DNA of 64,000 nucleotides from Apostichopus japonicus (Eukaryota; Echinodermata; Holothuroidea; Aspidochirotida; Stichopodidae), in assembly GCF_037975245.1 (NCBI RefSeq), contig NC_092579.1, positions 20,714,666 to 20,778,665 of the forward strand. The letters run 5' to 3'. Positions 1-10,300 of this stretch are shown here, one piece after another; the first letter of the stretch is position 1; every line of letters begins with the position of its first letter. The notes beneath the pieces are model-generated. The model did not search any database and was not told the DNA's origin. It saw nothing but the letters and a program-made list of their open reading frames with translations. The position numbers and the translations under genes are program-made.

Positions 1-46
1 TTTGGGCTAAGCGGGCTACTATGCTAAGTTCGTTCCTAACTTTGCA

Positions 47-1948
47 ATGAAAGTGCAGCCCATTCAGGATGTACAGATTTCAAAGAAGCTTTTCGTATGG
101 ACGAAAGAGGCAAATGATGCGTTTGCACAAATCAAAGCGTCAATTACTACTGACAGGGACGCACTTGCATTATTTGACCCTACAAGAGAAGTATTTATTA
201 CCACGGATGCTTCGAATCGGGGCATTGCAGCAATCATGACTCAGCTTTACACTGGTGAAGAGCGCCTAGTCATGTGCGCGTTACGCAAATTAACAGAGTG
301 TGAACAAAAATATTCGACCGGGGAAAAAGAGGCTCTTGCTTGCCTATGGGCCGTTGAAAAGTGGCACATGTACCTGTGGGGCCGACGTTTCACACTCCGT
401 ACGGACCACAAAGCACTTACTACTCTATTGTGTACAAGTCTGGTACAAGTCATAGACCTCTGCGTATTTCTAGATGGGCAACTAGACTAATTAATTATAA
501 TTACTCTGTTGAATACAAACCAGGTAGATTAAACATTGTTGCAGACGCCCTTTACCGATTGCCCCTCCCTACAACTTCAGATGTTTATCCTAATTACGAA
601 GAGGATACTGAGTCTATCTGCCAACAATACTGTTTCTTATCAAAGTGTTAGCGAAGGCAAGTTACGTACTGCTATAATGCATGATGATGTTTACACTAAA
701 GTGTCTAAGTATGTTGTGCATGGATGGCCACATGACAAGAGCAAAATTTCGAAAGATTTACTGCCTTACTTTCAAATTCAAATCGAGCTATCTCTACATG
801 GAGATTTCCGATTCAGAGGGGAACGGATGGTTGTACCATCATCCCTTACAAGTGTGTTAATCGATAATGCACATGAGGGCCACCAAGGTGTGGTCCGCAC
901 CAAACAAAGAACTAGGCAGCTCTACTGGTGGTCACTGATGGACAAGCAAATTGAAATCATGATTAAGAACTGCACTGTTTGCCAATTACATGATAAGACT
1001 GCTCAGGTCAGATCCAGCCCTATGCAGCCTGTACAATTTCCGGCTAAACCCTGGTCAAAGCTGGCAATGGACATTGTTGGACCGAATTACACTATGCCCC
1101 AAAACGCCAGATTTGCCATTACCCTTATTGATTACCACAGTAAATGGCCAGAGGTTGGCTTTACTTCCAATGTTACTTCAGCTATTGTTATTGATTTTCT
1201 CAAAACTATTTTCAGCTGAGAAGGGTTTCCTGAGGAAATTGTGACAGACAATGGATCACAATTTGTATCACATGAGTTAAAACAATTTTTGTGTGAACGT
1301 AACATAAAGCAAACTAATTCTGCATTATACCACCCTCAGGGAAACGGGGAGATTGAAAGATTTAACAAAGTATTAAATGATTTTGTAATGACTGCTTCAC
1401 TTCAAGCTACCCCAATACTGAAAGCAATCATGGAATTCCTGGGAGTTTACAAATCTACTCCACACGCTGCTACTACCGGTGTGGAACCATCAATTTTACT
1501 CCATAATAGACACCTTAAAACAAAATTAGACATCCAGGGAATTACTAAAGGTCCTCTGCCGGTGAAATCAGATTCCATTCGAGATCATGTGCATGACCAA
1601 CAAATGAAGAGTAAAGTTCATACAGACCATAGCCGCCATGCTGTCACTCGTACTTTAAAAGTGGGTGACTTTGTCCGTATTAAAGGTCATGTATTAAAGG
1701 GCCATAGTAAATATACAACCCCAATTGAAATAACTAAGGTTGTCGGTCCTAGTACTTATGTAACTTCAGATGGTAGGACATGGAATGTAGATCGTATGAC
1801 ACCTTTTTCAGGGAATGTACCTAGTATTACTGATGATGAAGTGTCTGATCCGTTACATGATGTACAAAGTCATGCTAGAGTAGGTCTACCCTTTAACCAG
1901 CCACATGCTCCTCAGTCTGTTATTCCTGAGAGACCTTCCCCGGGTTAG
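47..1948 (+). pseudogene. Degenerate pol gene of the Ty3/gypsy element (RNase H - integrase)
   Basis: RNase H lies at about 47-560, with motifs TDASNRGIAA, STGEKEALA, LRTDHKALTTLL and VADAL. The frame shifts near 430-440 (frame 2 to frame 1) and returns near 640-650. Integrase follows: an HHCC-type zinc region near 860-990 (CTVCQ), the first catalytic Asp in MDIVGP (1070-1072), the second in TDNGSQF (1247-1249), and Glu in NGEIERF (1355-1357). A TGA at 1217-1219 interrupts the core between the two aspartates. All three catalytic residues survive. The C-terminal region (about 1650-1830) is a GPY/F-like integrase tail and no chromodomain is evident. The protein ends at 1948, about 100 bp before the LTR. 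The two shifts and the stop make a functional polyprotein unlikely. Confidence 0.9.
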
Positions 1949-2042
1949 ACAACCACCTGTGTGGGCAAGGGATTATATGTTTTACAAATAAATATTTCCC
2001 TGTCATACTTGTTAATACTTTACATATACTTTTCATTTTAAA

Positions 2043-2055
2043 ACCAGGGGGAAAA
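2043..2055 (+). other. Polypurine tract
   Basis: The sequence accagggggaaaa lies directly against the TG that opens the LTR. This is the expected place for the plus-strand primer of an LTR retroelement. Confidence 0.75.
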
Positions 2056-2131
2056 TGTGATATATTAGTTATTATCTAATCGACCATCCTATTTACCGAT
2101 GTGATATATTAGCTATTTTCTAATCGACCAT
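2056..2131 (+). repeat. 44-bp tandem duplication at the start of the LTR
   Basis: A 32-bp block starting TGTGATATATTAG at 2056-2087 recurs at 2100-2131 with two substitutions. The unit step is 44 bp and it sits in the region expected to hold U3 regulatory sequence. Confidence 0.85.
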
Positions 2132-2399
2132 TATTACTCACTGTATAATATCACCTGTCATATGCCTGCAACCTACATACCAATAGGGTCAGTTTGTGAC
2201 CCTTCCGGACTCCTGCTGAGTCTGCCTTATTTATATTATTAATATAAGATATGGATGAGGACAGTAGCTATATGGGTACTGACCAAGGAAGACATGGAAT
2301 AAATGGTTAATGTATACATTCGTTTCTTGTGTACTTATTTATTCAGGTTAATTACATGCATTCATCCTACTTCTTAAAATATACGCGTGCGACATAACA
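2056..2399 (+). repeat. 3' LTR of the Ty3/gypsy element
   Basis: The left boundary is set by the polypurine tract followed by TGTGATATA; the right boundary is taken at ...CATAACA, giving 344 bp in a TG...CA frame. The right boundary is inferred because no 5' LTR is in the window for comparison. Confidence 0.65.
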
Positions 2400-4284
2400 G
2401 TGGTGGTAAACAGAAAGTTCAATAATACTTGTAGGGCTATAAAAGTTAAAAGTTTTACCATAGAATACTCTAACTATAGGAAGTATAACGTCTTCGTCTA
2501 CTGTCTGCCTGCAATGATCATTCTTGTGGCGATAAAATTTTCCAGCTGCAAAAATGTTCCATAATTTCGATGATGTGTTAGAGTTCGTAAACCGCTGCCA
2601 CCAAATATGTAAGGCTTATTTAGATAGTTCTAAGAACGGTCAGCCGGGCCTTACACTGATAACGACGAACTGAGCGTGAAACAGGAAAGTGAAAGGCGGA
2701 TATTTGATAATATATATCTTGTTTTATTGATTCTGAATAAAACTATAACTTTGGATAATTAAAATGTACAAAATAAATATAACTACGGAGCCCTACTGTT
2801 CTACTTCCGTAGGCTTCGGATGATAAACTTTAACTCCCCGATATGTCTTTAGGAGACACTAAAACTCCTCATTCCAAAATAATATTATTACGACACGATG
2901 CACAGGGCACACACTCTGCCCTTGAACGCGATTGGTCTAAACTTACAGCTAACCCCCCACCCAACTCTTGATTGGTTGAGTGCCAACCTGATATGCAGAT
3001 GAACACATGCAAATGGGCACTCAACCAATTTGAACCAGTTTGGCTGTCTTCCAACCCCATAAACCGAATCATTTAAAGCAAAACATCTGTATCCGCTGAT
3101 AAGTTAGGCTACATCACATTCATTCAAGTCTTTTCTTAGTGTGTACGAATGCAGGTGCAGCCTAGGCTATAGGCCTAGTGTTAATATTCCGACTGACATT
3201 CAATCGTTTAGCTGCATGTAGTGTACGTTGTCGTACTAGCCTAACTTTACAAATAAACTAGCCGACAAGCAAGGAGCTAAACCTACATTAGTTTAATGAT
3301 AAAAAGTGCACATCCTGAATTTTCAGTTAGATATTTAGGCTATACAATACCTGGTGTCACGGTGACAACAGAAATGGATTTTCTGTACCAATTTGATGTG
3401 AGATGTGGTTTCAGTCGAACAACGCCATCTTTTCTACAGGCCTTCGTACTTGTACGTGTGTGCGCGTGCGCCAGACGTTCACCGTACGTGCAAAATATGT
3501 TTCGGGTGAAGCACCCCCCCCCCCCCTTTCCAAGTGGATCCCTGGGAGCACTACATACAGTATTTCGCACACTCCTGATCACCTTAACCGAGAATGGGAA
3601 TTTAGCCCCAAAGGTTTCGTGTTTAGCTTGACTTTTGAATTGCATGAAAGAGGAACAATTACTGTACTATCTTCGTATCTTTCTTTTATCATAGCATATT
3701 GGAGGGCGGTTAATAAGGGTTTGAATAAAATGTTTTCCACTTGAGTCAAAACTGGATGATCAGCAAACTAAAAGCGAGGTGGAATTGGTCGGACAAAAGG
3801 GGCATCAAAAGCAAGCTCGGACACCGGGGATAATTATATCACGTGACCCCCTTTTCTCTTGTATTTTTCGTTAAGCATATCTGAAAATAACAGCACATAT
3901 TTTTATCTCGCCATACATCCCCAGTCCCAAAGCTAACCGATTCCTCTGCCCCCCCCCCCTTACAGTAGATATTTCCAGTAAGCATCAAATATTTAATTGT
4001 AAACGTACAATTTAGCAATCGAATCATGTTTTACATACCGACAGTTGTACCATGCTTACACAATACGTCCCAGCTGCAGATCAAGTAGTGTAGCAATATA
4101 ACAACGTTCGGCGTATTTTTTGGGAGGAATGACGATTTAAAAATCTTATACACATCAATTAATGTAGCCGACCGGTGTAACAGTATAAATCTCACCTCTA
4201 AATCTATCTAATAAATCTATGATTATTTTATCCGGTTTAGGGAGGGTATGGGGGATCCCTTCAGGAGAAAAGTTAAATTTTGGG
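2400..4284. other. Intergenic; no gene recognised
   Basis: Short open frames here do not resemble known proteins and show no coherent splice structure. Visible features are an alternating purine-pyrimidine stretch (about 3450-3475, gtgtgtgcgcgtgcgcc), a 14-C run near 3515-3528 and another C tract near 3950. Confidence 0.6.
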
Positions 4285-4340
4285 CGTGAAATTGTGCATT
4301 CTGAGGCATATTTAGGCTATACTAAGGTCTACACGCAAAA
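4285..4340 (+). repeat. Fragment of dispersed repeat family X
   Basis: The stretch with ttgtgcattctgaggcat and tttaggctata recurs in related form at 25491, 49919 and 60861. It is probably an unclassified transposable element. Only its first part is recognisable here. Confidence 0.5.
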
Positions 4341-4449
4341 TCATTTATTGATAAAAAAAAATAACAGAATGCAAAAATGCATTGTGGTTTCGATGATGTA
4401 ACATGAGCAGTTTTCTTCATGAATCTGACAGAATGTAATGCAACAGTAC

Positions 4450-4886
4450 ATGTTTACAAGTTCCACGATTTGACCTCTGATGACCCCAAATGACCTTTGA
4501 CCTCCACCAAAAACAATAGGCTTCTTTTAAAAAATGTGGTACTCCTACACACTAAATATGAGGTCTGCCCATGATTCCCTTCTTGAGATATCGTGTTTAC
4601 AGTTTTAATAATTTGACCCCTGGTGACCCCAAATAACCTTTGACCTCCACCAAAAACAATAGGCTTCTTGTACTCAATGGTGTACTTTGACACATTAAAT
4701 ATGAAGTTGTTCTTACCTTCCTTTCTTGAGATATTGTTTACAATGTTTTCACAATTTGACCCTGGTGACCCCAAATGACCTTTGACCTCCACCAAAAACA
4801 ATAGGCTTCTTGTGTTCAATATGACACTTCTATACACTTAATATGAAAATTGTCTGACCTTCCCTTCTTGAGATATCGTGTTTACA
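4450..4886. repeat. Tandem repeat, about 142-bp unit, three copies
   Basis: The landmark cctccaccaaaaacaatagg starts at 4501, 4644 and 4786 (steps 143 and 142). Each unit runs tgtttaca ... tttgacccctggtgacccc ... tgacctttgacctcc ... aggcttctt ... cttcttgagatatcg. A long minus-strand open frame through the array is a by-product of the periodicity. Confidence 0.9.
4491..4503 (-). promoter_or_regulatory. DR1-type nuclear-receptor-like site in the tandem repeat
   Basis: The minus strand reads AGGTCAAAGGTCA, two perfect AGGTCA half-sites spaced by one base. The same perfect site recurs at 4776-4788, and 4634-4646 holds a one-mismatch version. Looser GGGTCA half-sites lie next to them. DR1 is the class bound by HNF4, RXR and COUP-TF proteins. 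The sequence match is observed; binding is inference. Confidence 0.45.
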
Positions 4887-5058
4887 AGCTGGGCGTCACA
4901 AATGCACTCACACACATACACGCACACATGTTGGTTTTACATTCCAACTGAGGACCCCATTGTATTTTCCATTGTTCAAATCCACGTACCCTAACCTTAA
5001 CAATACCCCATACAATAGAAATTCTTCCGAGGATGTGGTGATTCTTTAGAAATCACAA

Positions 5059-5093
5059 CCGAGGACCTGAAATTCTTTTGTTCAAGTCCTCGG
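5059..5093. repeat. Inverted repeat, 12 of 13 paired, 9-nt loop
   Basis: The arm ccgaggacctgaa (5059-5071) pairs with ttcaagtcctcgg (5081-5093). A smaller inverted repeat, gtgatt/aatcac (5038-5043 and 5051-5056), lies just upstream, so the DNA or RNA could form two adjacent hairpins. Confidence 0.7.
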
Positions 5094-5106
5094 CCAGATA
5101 GAAAAA

Positions 5107-5147
5107 CAAACAAACGCACGCACACACACACATGCGTACACGCACAA
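5107..5147. repeat. CA-rich microsatellite
   Basis: A run of acaaacaaacgcacgcacac type followed by cacacacatgcgtacacgca. It is alternating purine-pyrimidine and potentially Z-DNA forming. Confidence 0.8.
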
Positions 5148-6188
5148 TCACCATCGCATAGATTGCTTGAGCCTTCAGGCAAGGAATCAAAAAATGATAA
5201 AAGCATGCAAATTTACACTGCAACTTACAAAGTTTTTCTACTGTGGTACATCCCATCAAAATAGTTATTTTGCATATTTTATCAAATTTGGATGTATTGT
5301 AAGTCTACAAAAGAGGCTTTCCCAGATTTTGATGTTTGGTCAAGAGGGTACTAGATGTAAATGAGTTCCAAAGTTAGGGTATCAGAAGTTACAGTACACT
5401 CTATAAAATACAAAATATAATTTTTGTGAATTTAATACATGGTTTTGCTATTGGTTAATTAGCCTGCAACTCATGCTAGGCATCAGAGATCTTTCATTAC
5501 AAATATTATGATTTCAACTGGTACAATAAACAGAACACGAATTGATTTGGACAAATGTTGTATATAATTCATTCTGTTTCTCATAAGATCTCATTATTTA
5601 TAATTTATTTAAGTCATTATCACTGCCAGGTGCTGTTGTAATACAATAGCTTTCATGATATGTATATACAGCAAAATAGAACTAAAGAAATACAAGTGAA
5701 GATTTTCTTATATTTATTATTGCACTGGAAAATATATCTTTTGTTACATAAGTTACAGACTTGCGAAGGCAAATATTGACATGTTAATTACGTTCAGTCA
5801 CTCTGTTGATGAATGTGGGTGGATTGGATTATTAAAGTAGGGTAAAAATGCTTCGTTGAGACTTCAAAACTGATCGATAGACATGTAACTTTGCTTCCTT
5901 TCCCAACAGTGAAGGAAAATATTTCTGAGCTAACCAGAGCTCAAATGCAACAATATAATTTAGACAATACCTTCTTTGTGTACTTCCAATTTAAATTATG
6001 GCAACAATCTGGAGGCCTTTGTATCTGTTATATGTGTAAACTATACAAACACAAACAATTAGTTCTTGGACAATGTGCAAAGCATCATCTCTCCAGTGTT
6101 GGAATACAATGGCCTATTGTACAATTCCTGTAACTTGTATTTAAACCAAACCTCATTCAAACCCAGGTGACAAACCCAGGTAAACGCT
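5148..6188. other. Intergenic; no gene recognised
   Basis: AT-rich DNA with short unsupported open frames. I see no conserved protein, RNA gene or clear repeat. Confidence 0.55.
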
Positions 6189-6400
6189 GGTGCCTTTCAA
6201 TCATAAGGTCCCCGGTTCGAGTCACTCCCAGATTAATATATGTCGTCCAGTTACAGAGTTGTTGACAATTAACAATTCATAATCATGGACGTTAAATATG
6301 AATGTAAGAGACTGACTTCGGTCAGCTTGTGGCTTTGATAGGCCAATGAGGCTTCTTCGCAAGTACCTGCTTGCAGGAGGATCTTAAGTACATAAATACA
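6189..6400 (+). repeat. tRNA-derived SINE, copy A
   Basis: This contains a pol III B-box-like ggttcgagtca (about 6224) in a tRNA-like head, then a body with ataatcatggacgttaaat, gagactgacttcggtcagc and ctgcttgcaggaggatct. The body matches copies at 56387 (same strand) and 57613 (opposite strand) in this window. Three related copies with a tRNA-like head and simple-repeat tails fit a SINE. The family name is not assigned. Confidence 0.7.
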
Positions 6401-6639
6401 AGGAAGTTATAACCTGGCAAATTCGTTTGTCTATTTCTGAGGCAAAAAGTATCAGGGGATCCATTTTATCCCATTTCTCTTCAAAATGCTTTGTACAGAC
6501 AATGATACAACAATACAAACCATGATGGCAATCAACAAGGCTATGTATCTCATTGTTCACACCATTAATTAATGGCTACATAACAGCATGTTCAAAATTT
6601 CAATCCCCGCATTTATGAGGATACACTGTACGAGTTTTG

Positions 6640-7356
6640 TATATGAAAACTGCTTCATCTGTACATCATAAGGATACATTTGTACACTATTCATGCTTCT
6701 GTACCTCAACATTATTCCTCTAAAACAATTGTTATTACATCCTCAGAAATGATACCTTGTAGATAACAGTTGCTTAATCTGCACCTCATGAGGTCACCTG
6801 TAGGAGGGCAATGCTTCATCTGTGCTATCTTAAGATTACTTTGTACATAATTCATGCTTCTTCTGTACCTCAAGGACACTACATACCTAACCTTCATCTG
6901 TACCTCATCAGTATTCCTAGTAGGTCATTTTTATTACATTTGTACCTCATAAAGGATACCTTGTAGATAACCAGTGCTTCATCTGTACCTCATTGGATGC
7001 TTAATGCTTCATATGTACCTCATTAGGTACCCTGCAGATGATCAGTGCTTCTTCTGTACCTCTTTAGGTACCCTGTAGGTGCTCAATGCTTCATCTGTAC
7101 CTCATTAGGTACCCTGCAGGTGCTCAATGCTTCATCTGTACCTCATTAGGTACCCTGCAAGTGATCAGTGCTTCATCTGTACCTCATTAGGTACCCTGTA
7201 GGTGATCAGTGCTTCATCTATACCTCATTAGGTACCCTGCAAGTGCTCAATGCTTCATCTGTACCTCATTAGGTACCCTGTTGGTGCTCAATGCTTCATC
7301 TGTACCTCATTAGGTAACCTGCAGGTGCTCAATGCTTCATCTGTACCTCATTACAC
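6640..7356. repeat. 41-bp minisatellite
   Basis: The unit resembles gcttcatctgtacctcatta + ggtaccctgcaggtgctcaat. From about 6970 to 7356 the step is 41 bp (copies start at 7081, 7122, 7163, 7204, 7245, 7286, 7327). Further left the copies are degenerate. It ends about 20 bp before the NPRL3 stop codon on the opposite strand, so it should lie within the NPRL3 3'UTR. Confidence 0.9.
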
Positions 7357-7373
7357 CTAACTACGTCGCTGCT

Positions 7374-10300
7374 TCATAAGAATTCCTTATAGGTTATTGT
7401 TGCGGCATCTTGGTGTGTACAAGTAATCAGAATGGATCTGAACTTATCCAATAGTTCATAAAGCTGACCTCTTTCTACATTAGCCCAATACATGATTTCT
7501 TCAAGATGATGCTTCCCTCGGAAATATGGGCTCAATCTGAAAGAGAAACATGACTGGTTTTAGTCATAGCTTTTTGCGGAGATATGCCCTACTGTAGGGA
7601 ATAATTGAAAGTGTTCAATATTCTGTGTAGCAGTGTAGAATGCTCTGAATTACTGTTATGAAATACTATCTGTTCCTGTGCAAAACATTGCCATACATCT
7701 TTGGACTTGTATAGCAATCTGACTATTTTGCATAGCATTTTTTGCTATGCAATATAGGATAAATTATTCCCTGCACAGCTTCAGAAATCTGGATTAATGT
7801 TAATAATTCAGTTTTAAATTCAGGGCTGCTTTGGGAAGTAACATTTTTTTGTAAAGATTTTTGCTTTAACATCATCCACGAAACAAAAATATGATGTTTC
7901 TCACATCAGAAGTTTTAAAGCCACTTATCTTCTTTATTGTCTTAAATAATTTGAAGAGAGCAAATGTACTACTGTTCATCATATTTATTCATTTAATTGA
8001 GAGAGAATAAATCATGACAAGAAAATCAACTTGGACTTTGAAATGATTTTGTTTTGGAAGTTGTGACACTGAAAGTTTATCAATCAACCGCCAGGGCAGG
8101 AACTTTATCTTTGCTAAACCTTACACTACTGGGAGACAATCCCATTATAAGTAATGACAATGACCATGGATAAGCAGCATTAATTTAGGGTTTAGGAATT
8201 CTCATTTTAGTGGGACAAACATTTTCTGAATAAATTCACCACTCTCTTTGAGTTTTCTCGTAGGCGGTAGGCCTGCTTTCATGGGTGATAGTGACCACTG
8301 GACACTTTTACAACAGTGAACCCTAATATTGAAGCTACTGACCTTGCAAAGAGTTTCAAATCCTCTGGGCTTTGTGCAGCAGGGACACAGAGTACTGCTT
8401 TCCTCTCTGCCTCTGTGAGCCTCTCCATCAACATAAAGACCATGCCTCTTCTCATCAAGAGCTTCTGTTGTTCATCGTCTGTGTTTGAGTAGACCTCGAG
8501 ACTCATACTGAAGCTCAAATCATCACTGTCATCTGAACAATTAATGAAAATGAGTAAATAGCAAATATTAGCAACCATCAACTAAGAGGAAATCGCACAA
8601 AAGCAGATGGTAGAACAATGAAAAGCCAACATACAGATTGCATCATCACAATGGTCTAGCTCAAAGATCTTGACCAGTTTCACCCCCCAATGCCCCCACC
8701 CCCCACCCCCTCTTTCAAGAGTCATAAACAGCCAGATTGGGCCACACAGACAATTATGGCACCTAGCTAGCACCCTTTTTGCACTTTTCAATTTTTTTCA
8801 AGAATATTTTGAAAAATGAGAATACACCAATCTTTATCCCATATTTTCCCAGACCACTCCATATTTTCCTGAGCTACCTCATTGACTCCTCCATGTCCCA
8901 GAGCTGTACCCCTCTGACACCCCTCCTCCCTCCAACCAAATAATATGGATATAAAATTCAGACCATGCTTAATGTTATATGCAAGTTTTAATACACATCT
9001 TGGTCCTCAGCATTTAAAAAATGCAGGTTTCCAAGAAAGTGTATGGACCGCTTTTTTTAAAGTTAGCTACATACTGACTCACTAGTCCTGATCAGATGAG
9101 GATACATAGGAGGGGTGGTGAGATGGCTGCATATTGAGCAGTCTCTTTACAAGACTCTTGTATCCAACCCTTATTAATTGGTTCTGTTTCCCTTTCTCTC
9201 ATTTTGTTGTAAAACTGTGAGCAGAGGAATGCAGCATTTTTATTTGGGGGGGGGGGACTGGGAAAAGGAGGGGTAAACATTTCAGTACCAATTTTGGAAT
9301 CATTTATCTCATCTTGATGCATTAGTTTATATTTTCCCCATCAGTTTGCCAGTTTCATGATCATGACTACACACAATTTGTGGAGGAGCATATAACCTAC
9401 ACGAGAGGTTCTCTGGCTGGCCTCCACTGCTAGACGCTCGATCCGTCTGTTTGTCGGCTGGGCTGTCTTCGCCGTAGAGCTTCGACAATTCTGCGAGGTC
9501 GGGATTGGAATCAAGCTTGGTCTCCAGATCTTTTCCGTTCTCCGAGTCATTCTGGGGATCATCGGTGGGGGGTGCGATGAAGACATAGGTGTGTACCTAT
9601 GGATGAGATTATTCGCAATAAAAAATAAAAAATATCTGCTTGATCTTCACATTTACAGCTTTGAAAAACAACCTGTTTTGCTAAAAAAATGGTTACCATT
9701 TCAAGTTCAATGTTTGGTTAATTAAATGTTGTTTTTTTTTAACTTTCTAAGAAAGGGTAAAAGAGATGAAATGCATTCTCAGGGGTCAAGAAGACATTCA
9801 ATGTCATTGTTTGCTGGAAGGGTTAAAAGATAGACAGCTGGGATTATGCTACTAAATGGTTATGCTTATTTTTGTCTAGGTATTAATTCATCTTTAAGAA
9901 ACAATTACATTTTTTATCTTCATATTACATATACCCAACCTACAGAAGATCCGATATTTACAACAGTATCTTTAGATTCTAGCATGAAATTTAGATGCAG
10001 ATTGAACCAAACTAGCAAATACAACATTAATAGACACAATGGATAGACATACATGTCTCTACAAGCCTTTTTTAGCCTTCCTATAACTTTCCGTACTATA
10101 AAATGTCTTAAAAGAGATTGGATGGTAACAATAGTTTGGTTATGACCAAATTTTGCTGTTATCTTTTTTAAGTTTCTAAGTGAAAACTAATCCAAAAGAC
10201 CAACAATGTGCTCTCTGTTTGCATGGTGTCGGAAAGAGATACAATGCTATAACAAATGATTGCTGTATTACATGTAGAAGAAAACGAGGATAAGGGAGAG

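Larger units (their letters stand above)
1..2399 (+). mobile_element. Ty3/gypsy LTR retrotransposon, 3' portion (5' part outside window)
   Basis: Seen in order: end of reverse transcriptase/RNase H, integrase zinc-binding region, integrase catalytic core, integrase C-terminal region, a polypurine tract and a 3' LTR starting TG and ending CA. RNase H before integrase is the Ty3/gypsy (Metaviridae) order. The element enters from the left edge, so gag, protease, most of RT and the 5' LTR are not visible. Two frame changes and one in-frame stop show that this copy is dead. Confidence 0.9.

Noticed and set aside
4454-4837. 127-aa minus-strand gene
   Set aside because: The frame runs through the 142-bp tandem repeat and repeats its own sequence; no homology or start context.
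6970-7356. CRISPR-like regular repeats
   Set aside because: The 41-bp units abut with no unique spacers, and the genome is animal. It is a minisatellite.
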